From positions 1 to 13,665 of the forward strand of contig DAJW01000042.1 of assembly GCA_002496485.1 (NCBI GenBank): a DNA stretch of 13,665 nt, given 5' to 3'. The position numbers and the translations under genes were made by a program. The notes below the pieces were generated by a model, which had not been told where the DNA came from, did not search any database, and worked only from the letters and a program-made list of their open reading frames with translations. The DNA is from Euryarchaeota archaeon UBA36. Lineage in GTDB: Archaea; Thermoplasmatota; Poseidoniia; Poseidoniales; Thalassarchaeaceae. The stretch's first letter is position 1. Every line of letters begins with the position of its first letter. Below, in pieces: positions 8,801 to 13,665 of the stretch.

Positions 8801-9038
8801 TGAATAGGCGTGATATAACATGATGAATGCCAGGTTTTCCATTGGCAGTAGGTGGACCTTCTAGAAATGTAAATGGAGAGTTATTTTCTCTACGAGAATC
8901 TATTGATTTTTCGAATGTCTTTTCCTCTTGCCAAAGCTCGATTAGATATGTCTCTAGTGAGACTGGGTCAAGATTTTTAGTTGACTTCGGAACGACCATG
9001 CATCCGCCGAGATTAGTAATTGTCTTGAAGGTGACCAT
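5811..9038 (-). CDS. ileS: Isoleucyl-tRNA synthetase, type 2, with GXHH signature
   Basis: This large class I synthetase charges tRNA-Ile. It aligns from memory along its whole length with Thermus-type IleRS (about 1043 residues). Numbering is from the upstream ATG at 9038 (1075 aa). The ATG at 8997-8999 (residue 14) is the likelier start, because the first 13 residues have no counterpart in homologues. The signature near PPTANGKPG reads G70-I-H-H73, so the usual H-x-G-H has its first and third residues swapped. WDTHGLPVE (100-108) is normal. The CP1 editing domain carries TTTPWTLPGN (238-247) and GTGVVHTA...GEDDY with Asp357/358. Cys-rich Zn sites lie near CSECGNEHC (494-502) and CPEVGC (535-540). 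KMSKS is intact at 627-631. The anticodon-binding region and the long C-terminal domain mark the eukaryote-like type 2, which resists mupirocin. It is divergent from the HMA gene and convergent with the lipoprotein gene. Confidence 0.96.
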   Translation of the reverse strand: MVTFKTITNLGGCMVVPKSTKNLDPVSLETYLIELWQEEKTFEKSIDSRRENNSPFTFLEGPPTANGKPGIHHVISRLFKDMVCRWKTMEGHIVERKAGWDTHGLPVEIEVQKQLNLMSNEAIEKFGMEKFNKKCKESVWTYEEAWREMTERMAFWVDMDNPYVTLHDEFIESAWWSLKQMFDKGLLFRGHKVLPYCPQTGTSYSSHEVALGYKEVAEPAVYVKFELENIDASILAWTTTPWTLPGNVGLAVGPEVTYCKVRITHLPSDSWEGRGGAEIGEQLILAKDLMNDVLRHHVEVIEEFPGSKLVGESYKPLFPGAIDGSDSKSAWTVVSADFVTTSDGTGVVHTAVMYGEDDYKLGMDVGFPAQHTVGMDGSFVDGVHADLDGRYVKECDDVIINLLTEQGKLYREHIYTHDYPHCWRTDHPLLYYAMDSWFVRMTEVKEQILEHNSNVEWAPEWTGTKRMGEWLSNIKDWAISRERYWGTPLPVWICSECGNEHCVGSIEEMKSMKTQSSPMPPELHRPYVDDVVLHCPEVGCSGKMKREPYVMDCWFDSGCASFAQWHYPFKNEDKFSGSFPVDYICEAVDQTRGWFYSLLAVATTVFNQQCFNSCLSLGHILDKDGKKMSKSKGNVVNPWDHFNKEGADPIRWYMTTQSAPWSPTNFDPNGVRESYAKMFLTLWNVYKFHADYAALDGFDPEDESGFIEINSRSSLDKWILSKVTQVADEYHNHFVSWDFHKAGRALEKFVINDLSNWYVRRSRRRLWEESDSTDKRACQHTLHEVILIVTRLMAPVSPFMSDEIHRGLTGISVHLADWPTGSSIVERNLPPRDTSLEEEMSLVRNLAETGRRIRVEQDRRQRLPCRSGWIVGGPKITQFKEILADELNVENLMTEEDLDSFQKIIIAPNRKSLGAKCRADLPTVLSELEAIDAESFLLEIEAGIAAIGGYEIEMSDIEIRRVEKDGFAASTITLEEGDISLVLDMERDDDLLSKGLARDIIRRVQAKRKDLDLDIESKISLSVWIEGLELFDVDWEHIKIETRTENGSLNVEKPRETSDSFLVDGTKVYFHIDNN

Positions 9039-9098
9039 TCAACAATATACGAAGTATAAATTACAGACATTAAAAAATCTCGACGAAGTCGCTATATT
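9039..9098. promoter_or_regulatory. Divergent promoter region between ileS and the HMA gene
   Basis: Sixty bases separate the two outermost start codons. On the + strand TATAAATT (9055-9062), preceded by purine-rich CGAAG, would place transcription start near 9084, about 15 bases before ATG 9099. Read on the - strand the same site is TTTATACTT. It would start transcription near 9030, inside the longest ileS frame, which favours initiation at 8999. A second AT-rich site (9092-9099, ATAATATA on the - strand) could instead serve the 9038 start. CGACGAAGTCG (9081-9091) is a short inverted repeat at the expected + strand start region. Confidence 0.45.
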
Positions 9099-9776
9099 AT
9101 GAGTCAAGTTAACTCAATCAATATTGAGGGGATGACTTGTGATGGCTGTTCGAATAAAGTTCAGTTTGCTATTAGAAATTTTAGTGGGATTAAAGCAGTT
9201 GAAGTTTCACATGAATTAGGAATAGCTGAATTTTCCTATAACGATGATAGTATAGGAATTCCCTCTAGAGATAAATTGGTCAATGCGATAATAGATTTGG
9301 GGTATAAAGTTGAAGGAGTTTCGGTCAAATTTAACTGGAGAGATAAGAGTGTTTGGAGGCAATCTGCGCATAATACAAAATGGTGTCTTATAGGTTGCTC
9401 TATTGGGGAATTTGGAACTCTAGCATATTATTCTATTTCCGGAATTACTGCGGGCTTAGAGTTATACTCAAGGATATGGTATTTCTATGCTATATTACCA
9501 TTGATTAACGGCTTGATTACATCAATAATGCTTGAAACTGCAATATTGATTAGGGGTCAGATGGATTTCAGGAATGCACTTTCAACGGCACTAGGGATGT
9601 CTTTCATATCTATGTTGATGATGGAAATAGCTATGGAAATAACTGATTTACTATTTACTAAAGGTGAGCTTGGATTGATGCCTATTGCTATTCCATTTAT
9701 GTTAATTGTAGGATTTCTTACTCCCTGGCCTTACAATTATTGGAGACTCAAGAAATATGGGGAAGCTTGTCACTAG
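9099..9776 (+). CDS. HMA metal-binding domain fused to DUF4396-like membrane domain
   Basis: The product has 225 residues. Residues 1-75 form a heavy-metal-associated (HMA) ferredoxin-like domain with GMTCDGC (11-17); Cys14 and Cys17 are the usual Cu(I) ligands. Residues about 86-225 are a membrane domain with helices near 94-112, 125-150, 163-182 and 193-210. Its features recall DUF4396: W86...AHNTKWCLIGCSIGE (90-104), with His91, Cys96, Cys100 and Glu104; MLETAIL (144-150); MEIAME (175-180); and the ending PYNYWRLKKYGEACH (211-225). The conserved Cys/His/Glu/Met residues inside the membrane part suggest metal transfer or transport, most likely copper. That is inference from the HMA domain. 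The start fits a TATA-like box about 40 bases upstream. nadE begins 11 bases after the stop. Confidence 0.82.
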   Translation: MSQVNSINIEGMTCDGCSNKVQFAIRNFSGIKAVEVSHELGIAEFSYNDDSIGIPSRDKLVNAIIDLGYKVEGVSVKFNWRDKSVWRQSAHNTKWCLIGCSIGEFGTLAYYSISGITAGLELYSRIWYFYAILPLINGLITSIMLETAILIRGQMDFRNALSTALGMSFISMLMMEIAMEITDLLFTKGELGLMPIAIPFMLIVGFLTPWPYNYWRLKKYGEACH

Positions 9777-9787
9777 GATTGATTTTA

Positions 9788-10564
9788 ATGGGTAAAAAAA
9801 TTAGCCTAATAGATAGAATAGTTAAGTGGATTTCTGATTATGCAATTGAGAATAGTATCTCTTCTCTAGTTATTGGGGTTTCAGGAGGTATTGATTCGGC
9901 TGTGACATCAACATTGTGCGCTAAAACTGGAATCAATACCATAGTTCTAAACATGCCAATTCACCAAGCTGAATCACAAAGAAATCTTTCTAAAATGCAT
10001 ATTGATTGGTTAATCTCTAATTTTGATAATGTGATTGGGAAGGAATTTGATCTGACTCAAACTTTTGATACATTTATTGATGCGGACCTTGGAGGCGAAA
10101 AAATTACCAATCTTGCTAGAGCAAATTCTAGGGCGAGGATTAGAATGGCCGCATTATATGCTATTTCGGCTTCAAATAATGGTATTGTAGTAGGTACTGG
10201 GAATAAGGTTGAAGATTTTGGGGTTGGATTCTATACAAAGTACGGAGACGGCGGAGTAGATATTTCTCCAATAGCGGATTTGTACAAGACTGAAATATAT
10301 TTGATTTCCGAATCGCTTGGAATTATTGAAGAAATTAGGGATGCTCCGCCTACTGATGGACTATGGGATGATGGTAGAACTGATGAGGATCAAATTGGTG
10401 CCAGTTATGAAGAGTTAGAGTGGGCCATGGAACAACCTGAGAGTATTTCAGAGGATTTAAACGATAGACAAAAAGAAGTAATGAAGATATATCTTAAATT
10501 TAGAAATTCTAATCTTCATAAAATGGAAGAAATTCCAGTTTTCGATGCGGAATTAATTGATTAA
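9788..10564 (+). CDS. nadE: NAD synthetase, ammonia-dependent
   Basis: This 258-residue N-type ATP pyrophosphatase converts deamido-NAD to NAD with ATP and ammonia, the last step of NAD synthesis in the cytoplasm. The PP-loop is SGGIDS (32-37). Other family motifs are ARANSRARIRM (110-120), GTGNKVED (136-143), KYGDGGVDISPIADLYKTEI (151-170) and APPTDGLW...GRTDED (186-201). There is no N-terminal glutaminase domain, so free ammonia or a separate amidotransferase must supply nitrogen. The frame stays open upstream to 9740, inside the previous gene. ATG 9788 is preferred because it avoids that overlap and gives the usual NadE N-terminus. It is 11 bases after the HMA gene and is followed 12 bases later by a 52-residue frame, probably all in one transcript. 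Confidence 0.95.
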   Translation: MGKKISLIDRIVKWISDYAIENSISSLVIGVSGGIDSAVTSTLCAKTGINTIVLNMPIHQAESQRNLSKMHIDWLISNFDNVIGKEFDLTQTFDTFIDADLGGEKITNLARANSRARIRMAALYAISASNNGIVVGTGNKVEDFGVGFYTKYGDGGVDISPIADLYKTEIYLISESLGIIEEIRDAPPTDGLWDDGRTDEDQIGASYEELEWAMEQPESISEDLNDRQKEVMKIYLKFRNSNLHKMEEIPVFDAELID

Positions 10565-10576
10565 CGGGGTATTGAC

Positions 10577-10735
10577 ATGGAAGATGAAGGTGGGGAAATT
10601 TCTCGAATATATGTGAGGAAGAATAGAGAATCATATAGTGGAATGATGTTAGATTCTATATTCGGTATCTTGAGGAAAGCAATAGTTGTCATTGTGATAT
10701 TGGGGATTTCAGGGATGATTTATCAGCTATTTTGA
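10577..10735 (+). CDS. 52-residue single-span membrane protein
   Basis: ATG 10577 to TGA 10733-10735 encodes 52 residues. The first 33 are polar and charged (starting MEDEGGEISR, with several Arg and Lys). Residues about 34-51 are almost wholly hydrophobic (AIVVIVILGISGMIY), giving one C-terminal membrane helix with the basic side before it. A GGGGT stretch (10566-10570) lies 6 bases before the ATG and could serve as ribosome binding site. It follows nadE by 12 bases and ends only 3 bases before the stop of the gene on the opposite strand, filling the gap exactly. This packing and the coherent membrane segment argue for a real gene. I recognise no family. Confidence 0.6.
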   Translation: MEDEGGEISRIYVRKNRESYSGMMLDSIFGILRKAIVVIVILGISGMIYQLF

Positions 10736-10770
10736 CTATTATTTTCTTCTATCCTCTACCTTTTTCTTGT
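10736..10770 (+). terminator. Pyrimidine-rich T-tract after the nadE transcript
   Basis: Directly after the stop of the 52-residue gene, the + strand runs through T- and C-rich sequence with TTTT (10742-10745) and TTTTT (10761-10765). Archaeal termination typically uses such T-tracts without a hairpin. The same bases encode the Lys/Arg-rich C-terminus of the gene on the other strand, so the composition could also simply reflect that coding. Confidence 0.35.
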
Positions 10771-11641
10771 ATTCTGCATTTGAGTCTTCTTCTGTCCATC
10801 CACCAAGGAATAATCCACCACCTTTGTGAACCCCGCCTCTTAAATTTCCCTTTCTAGACTTACCCGTCATTTGTCTTTTCCTTGTTTTAAGGTGTCTTCC
10901 AAATGATTTGGCAAGACCATCTGAACCTCTTTCGGATTGTGCTAAGGAGTAAGCTCGCCACTCAGCTTGTGGTCCGGATGCTACCTTGGGCCCTTTCTTT
11001 TTTGTATTATCGTCATCTAAACTTGACCCTATTATGAGTCCTAATAGTAAAAAAATCGGAGAAATACATAGTGTTACATATCCACTCAGTAAATATTCTA
11101 TTATTTTCTCTGAAATGGATTTTTGAGTTTCAATATTTTGTTCTTCTTTTACCAAGCGGACAAAAGAATTGGATTCTAATGAATAATTGCCGTCGCTGCA
11201 GATTGGAGAAGGAGGAGTGGATGAGTTAAAGCAAATATCTCCAGAATAAACAAGTGCGAAATCGGATAGATCTTGACGAGTATTATTAACGTCGCATGTA
11301 GGTCGGAAAATGTTCTCTTTATCATCTAATTCTGCTGGTTTTTCGGAGCCTTGAATCCAGATAAAAACCTCTAGTTCCTCACATGAATCCCATTTAGAGT
11401 TATTATCGCTATCGATATAATTTCCGAGTACATACAATCTCCATCCAATAATATTTTCATCATTTTCTGAATTAAATGTAATATTACCATTTTGTCCTGA
11501 GAAATCAAAAATTGGATCCTCTTCGACCATAGATTGTTCTGAATCTCCTACGGAAATTTCGAGATCAAATAAAATAACTGCAACACTTCCGAAAAGTAAT
11601 ATTATTCCAAAAACTATCATTAATCTTCCAGCTGGATGCAT
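10739..11641 (-). CDS. Two-span membrane protein with EF-hand-like loop and basic tail
   Basis: The product has 300 residues. A first hydrophobic segment (about 7-25) is followed by an acidic, probably external domain (26-180), a second span (about 184-206) and a Lys/Arg/Gly-rich C-terminal tail (213-300). The external domain contains D77-S-D-N-N-S-K-W-D-S-C-E88, which fits the 12-residue calcium loop pattern D-x-D-x-N-x-x-x-D-x-x-E. Cysteines 87, 116, 137 and 148 lie in the same domain and could form disulfides. The tail includes RHLKTRKRQM and KSRKGNLRGG, so it may bind nucleic acid or acidic lipids, but this is a guess. I do not recognise the family. It lies 50 bases downstream of another unknown membrane gene on the same strand and meets the 52-residue gene tail to tail with 3 bases between. 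Confidence 0.72.
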   Translation of the reverse strand: MHPAGRLMIVFGIILLFGSVAVILFDLEISVGDSEQSMVEEDPIFDFSGQNGNITFNSENDENIIGWRLYVLGNYIDSDNNSKWDSCEELEVFIWIQGSEKPAELDDKENIFRPTCDVNNTRQDLSDFALVYSGDICFNSSTPPSPICSDGNYSLESNSFVRLVKEEQNIETQKSISEKIIEYLLSGYVTLCISPIFLLLGLIIGSSLDDDNTKKKGPKVASGPQAEWRAYSLAQSERGSDGLAKSFGRHLKTRKRQMTGKSRKGNLRGGVHKGGGLFLGGWTEEDSNAEYKKKVEDRRK

Positions 11642-11691
11642 ACAATTCTAACTATGCGAAGGCGTCCAGATTCAAGTGTATTACTCTAATT

Positions 11692-12150
11692 TTAATTATA
11701 ATTCCTATAGATGTATAGTGTAATCAGAATGAGAATTATAAACCGATTTCGCGTTTTCTTTTTCCTCTTCTTCGGGACTCTACCTGAGATTAATATTCTA
11801 AAAAAAGTCAAAATATATATCATTCCCACAGAAATAAGTAAAATAAGTACATCTGAACCCGATTTCCATTTTATTCCAAAAAAAGATATGTATGTAAAAT
11901 CGGGTGATGTATTATTTAATCCTGAAAAGAAGATGACTAAAAACGTGACACCGGATAGTTGAGAAATTAAAAATAGTTTAGATCCTGCAAATTTTTTTGT
12001 AGTAGAATAATTCGTCTTAAACTTATTATTTTGAGTGTTAGATTTTTTACTACTGAATAATTTTGATGGTAATTCGGAGTCATCGCGATCTACTTTGTAA
12101 GATGAATCATCCCTATTGGACCATCGAGACCTTGGCCTAATTCCAACCAT
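11692..12150 (-). CDS. Membrane protein of unknown function
   Basis: The product has 152 residues. The first 57 are polar, with many Ser, Asn, Lys and Asp and a basic start (MVGIRPRSRW), and look disordered. Hydrophobic segments follow at about 58-77, 99-120 and 137-148. A strongly basic stretch (residues 124-136, with PKKRKKKTRNR) between the last two should face the cytoplasm. The coding sequence is very AT-rich, with Lys/Asn/Ile/Phe bias. ATG 12148-12150 lies 31 bases from the divergent small gene. A TATA-like CTATATGG (12170-12177 on the - strand) would place transcription start almost on the ATG, giving a leaderless message. An overlapping + strand frame at 11711-11962 is less convincing. 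I recognise no family. Confidence 0.62.
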   Translation of the reverse strand: MVGIRPRSRWSNRDDSSYKVDRDDSELPSKLFSSKKSNTQNNKFKTNYSTTKKFAGSKLFLISQLSGVTFLVIFFSGLNNTSPDFTYISFFGIKWKSGSDVLILLISVGMIYILTFFRILISGRVPKKRKKKTRNRFIILILITLYIYRNYN

Positions 12151-12181
12151 GATTGTGGAAATTATTTATTCCATATAGAGT

Positions 12182-12541
12182 ATGTTATCGGGAAACCTAC
12201 ACAAGCTAGTTCTCACTCGTCAGGATATGGACTTGGTTGGGATGCTAGAGAGTTTTTCATTAGGGATGTGTGGAATTGCAATGATACTCTGGATGTCAAT
12301 TGGGACTCTTTCAAAAACAACACAAAATGAAATTCTGACACAGAGAATTATTGCATTCATCTGCATATCTTCATCTTTTCTTCTATTTGTTGTTCATTAT
12401 TCTGGTGGCGAGCTATGGGGATCAAGAAATATTGCTAGGCCCTTTGCAGTAATTTCCATAATAGTGGCCATAGCTTCTATTATGAATATTAAGGGAACTG
12501 AAATCCAAAAGGGATCATATCCAAAACTAAAGAAAAAGTAG
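12182..12541 (+). CDS. Small three-helix membrane protein, function unknown
   Basis: The product has 119 residues from ATG 12182, or 104 if translation starts at ATG 12227 (residue 16), where the hydrophobic part begins and AGGAT lies just upstream. Hydrophobic segments are at about 22-42, 52-72 and 86-103. The protein ends in a basic tail (YPKLKKK). A HYSGGELWGSRN stretch (72-83) forms the loop between the second and third helices. It is divergent from the gene ending at 11692 and convergent with nfu, leaving 14 bases between stops. I do not recognise a family. The regular helix pattern and tight fit between neighbours support a real gene. Confidence 0.65.
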   Translation: MLSGNLHKLVLTRQDMDLVGMLESFSLGMCGIAMILWMSIGTLSKTTQNEILTQRIIAFICISSSFLLFVVHYSGGELWGSRNIARPFAVISIIVAIASIMNIKGTEIQKGSYPKLKKK

Positions 12542-12555
12542 TAGAATCGATACAG

Positions 12556-12831
12556 TCATTCTGAATTTAGCTTGTCATCAATAAATGCACGCATATATGC
12601 AGGTAACTCCCCATTAACGAATACTACATCCTCAACTTCATCTAATTTCATAAGTGAATAGTAGATTTGCATTGCGGTCATTGGAGTTGCACTGCAGCCT
12701 GTGCAGCCACCCTCTAATGAAATCATAATTACACCATCAGTAGTATCAACTACATTTACAACACCATCGTGTGCATCGAGGACTGCCTGAACTGGACCTA
12801 CAGAATCCAAAATTAACTGCTTGTCTACCAT
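12556..12831 (-). CDS. NifU C-terminal domain protein (Nfu-type Fe-S carrier)
   Basis: This 91-residue protein consists of a single NifU C-terminal domain. The typical opening lies at residues 7-40 (the LDSVGPVQAVLDAHDG helix, then the VVDTTDGVIMISLEG strands). The cluster-binding motif GGCTGCSAT (41-49) has Cys43 and Cys46. The amphipathic helix after it and the VEDVVFV strand are also present. Nfu proteins hold a 4Fe-4S cluster at a dimer interface through the two CxxC motifs and pass it to target enzymes in the cytoplasm. The length is normal for a stand-alone Nfu. It is a single gene on this strand, with a roughly 220-base gap to hppA. The segment just before its ATG repeats the element found before cysS. 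Confidence 0.9.
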   Translation of the reverse strand: MVDKQLILDSVGPVQAVLDAHDGVVNVVDTTDGVIMISLEGGCTGCSATPMTAMQIYYSLMKLDEVEDVVFVNGELPAYMRAFIDDKLNSE

Positions 12832-12838
12832 GTGTGGA

Positions 12839-12855
12839 TAACGGTATGGGGAGTG
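12839..12855 (-). promoter_or_regulatory. Second copy of the cysS/nfu element
   Basis: On the - strand CACTCCCCATACCGTTA ends 7 bases before the nfu ATG. It differs from the copy before cysS (2854-2868) only by two extra C bases. The function is unknown. Confidence 0.35.
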
Positions 12856-13008
12856 CCTTTCAAAGTCTTGCCCCTCGAGATAACTAAAGCGTGGAATTAG
12901 AGTGTAAATTTCTACTTACTGTATGAAATTTGGTACAATGAGAAACTCTGCGGTGCATGACCGTAGGGAATTTAGATTTGCATCTTCTACAAAAATCGTG
13001 GATTTGAA

Positions 13009-13015
13009 TTAAATA
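13009..13015 (+). promoter_or_regulatory. TATA-like box for hppA
   Basis: TTAAATA sits about 40 bases before the hppA ATG. With the usual archaeal spacing, transcription would begin near 13037. That would give a leader of about 14 bases and would exclude the left arm of the hairpin described at 13026-13047. The rest of the gap (12832-13050) shows no RNA gene or convincing frame. Confidence 0.4.
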
Positions 13016-13041
13016 GGGAACTTAGGTCGCCGAAGCAGTTT

Positions 13042-13046
13042 GGTGA
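13042..13046 (+). promoter_or_regulatory. Ribosome binding site GGTGA of hppA
   Basis: GGTGA is complementary to the UCACC part of the archaeal 16S rRNA 3' end and lies 4 bases before ATG 13051, fixing that start. It can also pair with GTCGCC at 13026-13031. Confidence 0.6.
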
Positions 13047-13050
13047 CAAG

Positions 13051-13665
13051 ATGATAGATGAAATACCGCTTTTGGCAGCTGGAACCGCAGTAATTGGTCT
13101 CGCAATTGCAGCGTTTCTGTACTCTCAAATAGAGAAAATAAAGATAGAAAATACTACAGTAGCAGATATAACACAGCAAATTAGAGAAGGTGCAATGGCA
13201 TTTTTGTTTGCTGAGTACAGATATCTGGCTATTTTTATAGTGATAGTTGCAGGATTATTATTTATTAATCCAGATACTAGTATTGAAACTGTTGGAGCAT
13301 TTCTAGCAGGAGCAGCAGCTTCAGTTATGGCTGGATTTATTGGAATGAGAGCTGCTACATCCGCGAATGGAAGAACAGCAATGGCGGCTTCAGATGGAGG
13401 GCAGGCGTCAGCTCTTGAGGTATCATACAATGGTGGAGCTGTGATGGGTCTATCAGTGGGTGGACTTGGACTTTTAGGGATTTCAATAATGTCGCTTTGG
13501 CTGGGAACAGGAGATGAGGTTCAGAATATAGCAGGATTTGGAATGGGTGCATCATCAATTGCATTATTTGCTAGAGTCGGTGGTGGAATTTATACTAAGG
13601 CTGCGGATGTTGGAGCGGATTTAGTAGGAAAAGTTGAGGCGGGAATTCCAGAAGATGACCCAAGA
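13051..13665 (+). CDS. hppA: Membrane-bound pyrophosphatase, ion-pumping (3' partial)
   Basis: The frame is open to the right edge. The 205 visible residues are the N-terminal part of a protein family usually about 650-750 long. The first helix (MIDEIPLLAAGTAVIGLAIA) is followed by the family stretches IREGAMAFLFAEYRYL, GFIGMRAATSANGRTA, VSYNGGAVMGLSVGGLGLLG and GFGMGASSIALFARVGGGIY. The substrate-site segment TKAADVGADLVGKVE and the beginning of GIPEDDPR, just before the expected DNVGDNVGD, close the window. The enzyme splits pyrophosphate and pumps H+ or Na+ across the cytoplasmic membrane, recovering energy from biosynthesis, including tRNA charging. The residues that decide K+ dependence and ion choice lie beyond the window. 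The start is backed by GGTGA 4 bases upstream and a TATA-like box. Confidence 0.95.
   Translation, partial: MIDEIPLLAAGTAVIGLAIAAFLYSQIEKIKIENTTVADITQQIREGAMAFLFAEYRYLAIFIVIVAGLLFINPDTSIETVGAFLAGAAASVMAGFIGMRAATSANGRTAMAASDGGQASALEVSYNGGAVMGLSVGGLGLLGISIMSLWLGTGDEVQNIAGFGMGASSIALFARVGGGIYTKAADVGADLVGKVEAGIPEDDPR

Noticed and set aside
5926..9102. Several + strand frames of 60-160 codons opposite ileS
   Set aside because: They lie wholly or almost wholly inside a clearly conserved synthetase gene on the other strand, have Ser/Ile-rich low-complexity products, and show no ribosome binding site.
11711..11962. 83-codon + strand frame opposite the gene at 11692-12150
   Set aside because: Both frames are AT-rich, but the - strand frame is longer, has clear membrane spans and fits its neighbours; this one reads as its shadow.
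12543..12562. AGAAT-N10-ATTCT inverted repeat between the convergent genes before nfu
   Set aside because: A five-pair, AT-rich stem is weak, it has no T-tract, and part of it is nfu coding sequence; not enough to call a terminator.
13000..13008. TTCAAATCC on the - strand, resembling a tRNA T-loop
   Set aside because: The flanking bases do not form a T-stem, and no acceptor or anticodon stem can be drawn around it.
12923..13012. 29-codon + strand frame in the nfu-hppA gap
   Set aside because: It is very short, with no ribosome binding site and no hydrophobic or other recognisable pattern; chance is the simplest explanation.
13125..13564. Two - strand frames within the hppA segment
   Set aside because: The + strand encodes an unmistakable membrane pyrophosphatase here, so these are shadows of its repetitive Ala/Gly codons.
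1..13665. CRISPR arrays, insertion sequences, rRNA and phage genes
   Set aside because: I looked for repeated units, transposase or integrase motifs and rRNA-like sequence and saw none.

Overview
The window looks like a compact, AT-rich chromosomal segment of a free-living microbe, most likely a planktonic marine archaeon of the Thermoplasmatota (Marine Group II/III type). That placement is inference. It rests on TATA-like boxes at archaeal spacing, a GGTGA ribosome binding site, very short gaps, small acidic or membrane proteins without obvious homologues, and the gene mix. No rRNA, tRNA, CRISPR, insertion sequence or phage gene was found. The longest gap is about 220 bases (12832-13050).

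Layout. Positions 1-5776 (+ strand): the 3' part of a membrane-anchored Fe-S oxidoreductase of the EtfD/HdrD type, a 133-residue four-helix membrane protein, a class I glutamine amidotransferase of the PuuD (peptidase C26) type, cysteinyl-tRNA synthetase (cysS), and a predicted lipoprotein with Asp-box (BNR) repeats. Positions 5811-9038 (- strand): a type-2 isoleucyl-tRNA synthetase whose HXGH signature is rearranged to GXHH. Positions 9099-10735 (+ strand): an HMA copper-binding domain fused to a DUF4396-like membrane domain, ammonia-dependent NAD synthetase (nadE), and a 52-residue single-span membrane protein. Positions 10739-12150 (- strand): two membrane proteins of unknown function, one with an EF-hand-like loop. 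After these come a small three-helix protein (12182-12541, +), a stand-alone NifU C-terminal (Nfu) protein (12556-12831, -), and the 5' part of membrane pyrophosphatase hppA (13051 to the edge, +).

How the genes fit together. The recognisable genes are housekeeping and energy functions: electron transfer to the membrane quinone pool, tRNA charging for Cys and Ile, NAD synthesis, Fe-S cluster delivery, metal handling and pyrophosphate-driven ion pumping. They do not form one pathway. The points most worth a second look are the GXHH IleRS, a near-identical element just before cysS and nfu, a hairpin that would cover the hppA ribosome binding site, the HMA-DUF4396 fusion, and a run of small unrecognised membrane proteins at 10577-12541. 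I did not find a clear new multi-gene system.
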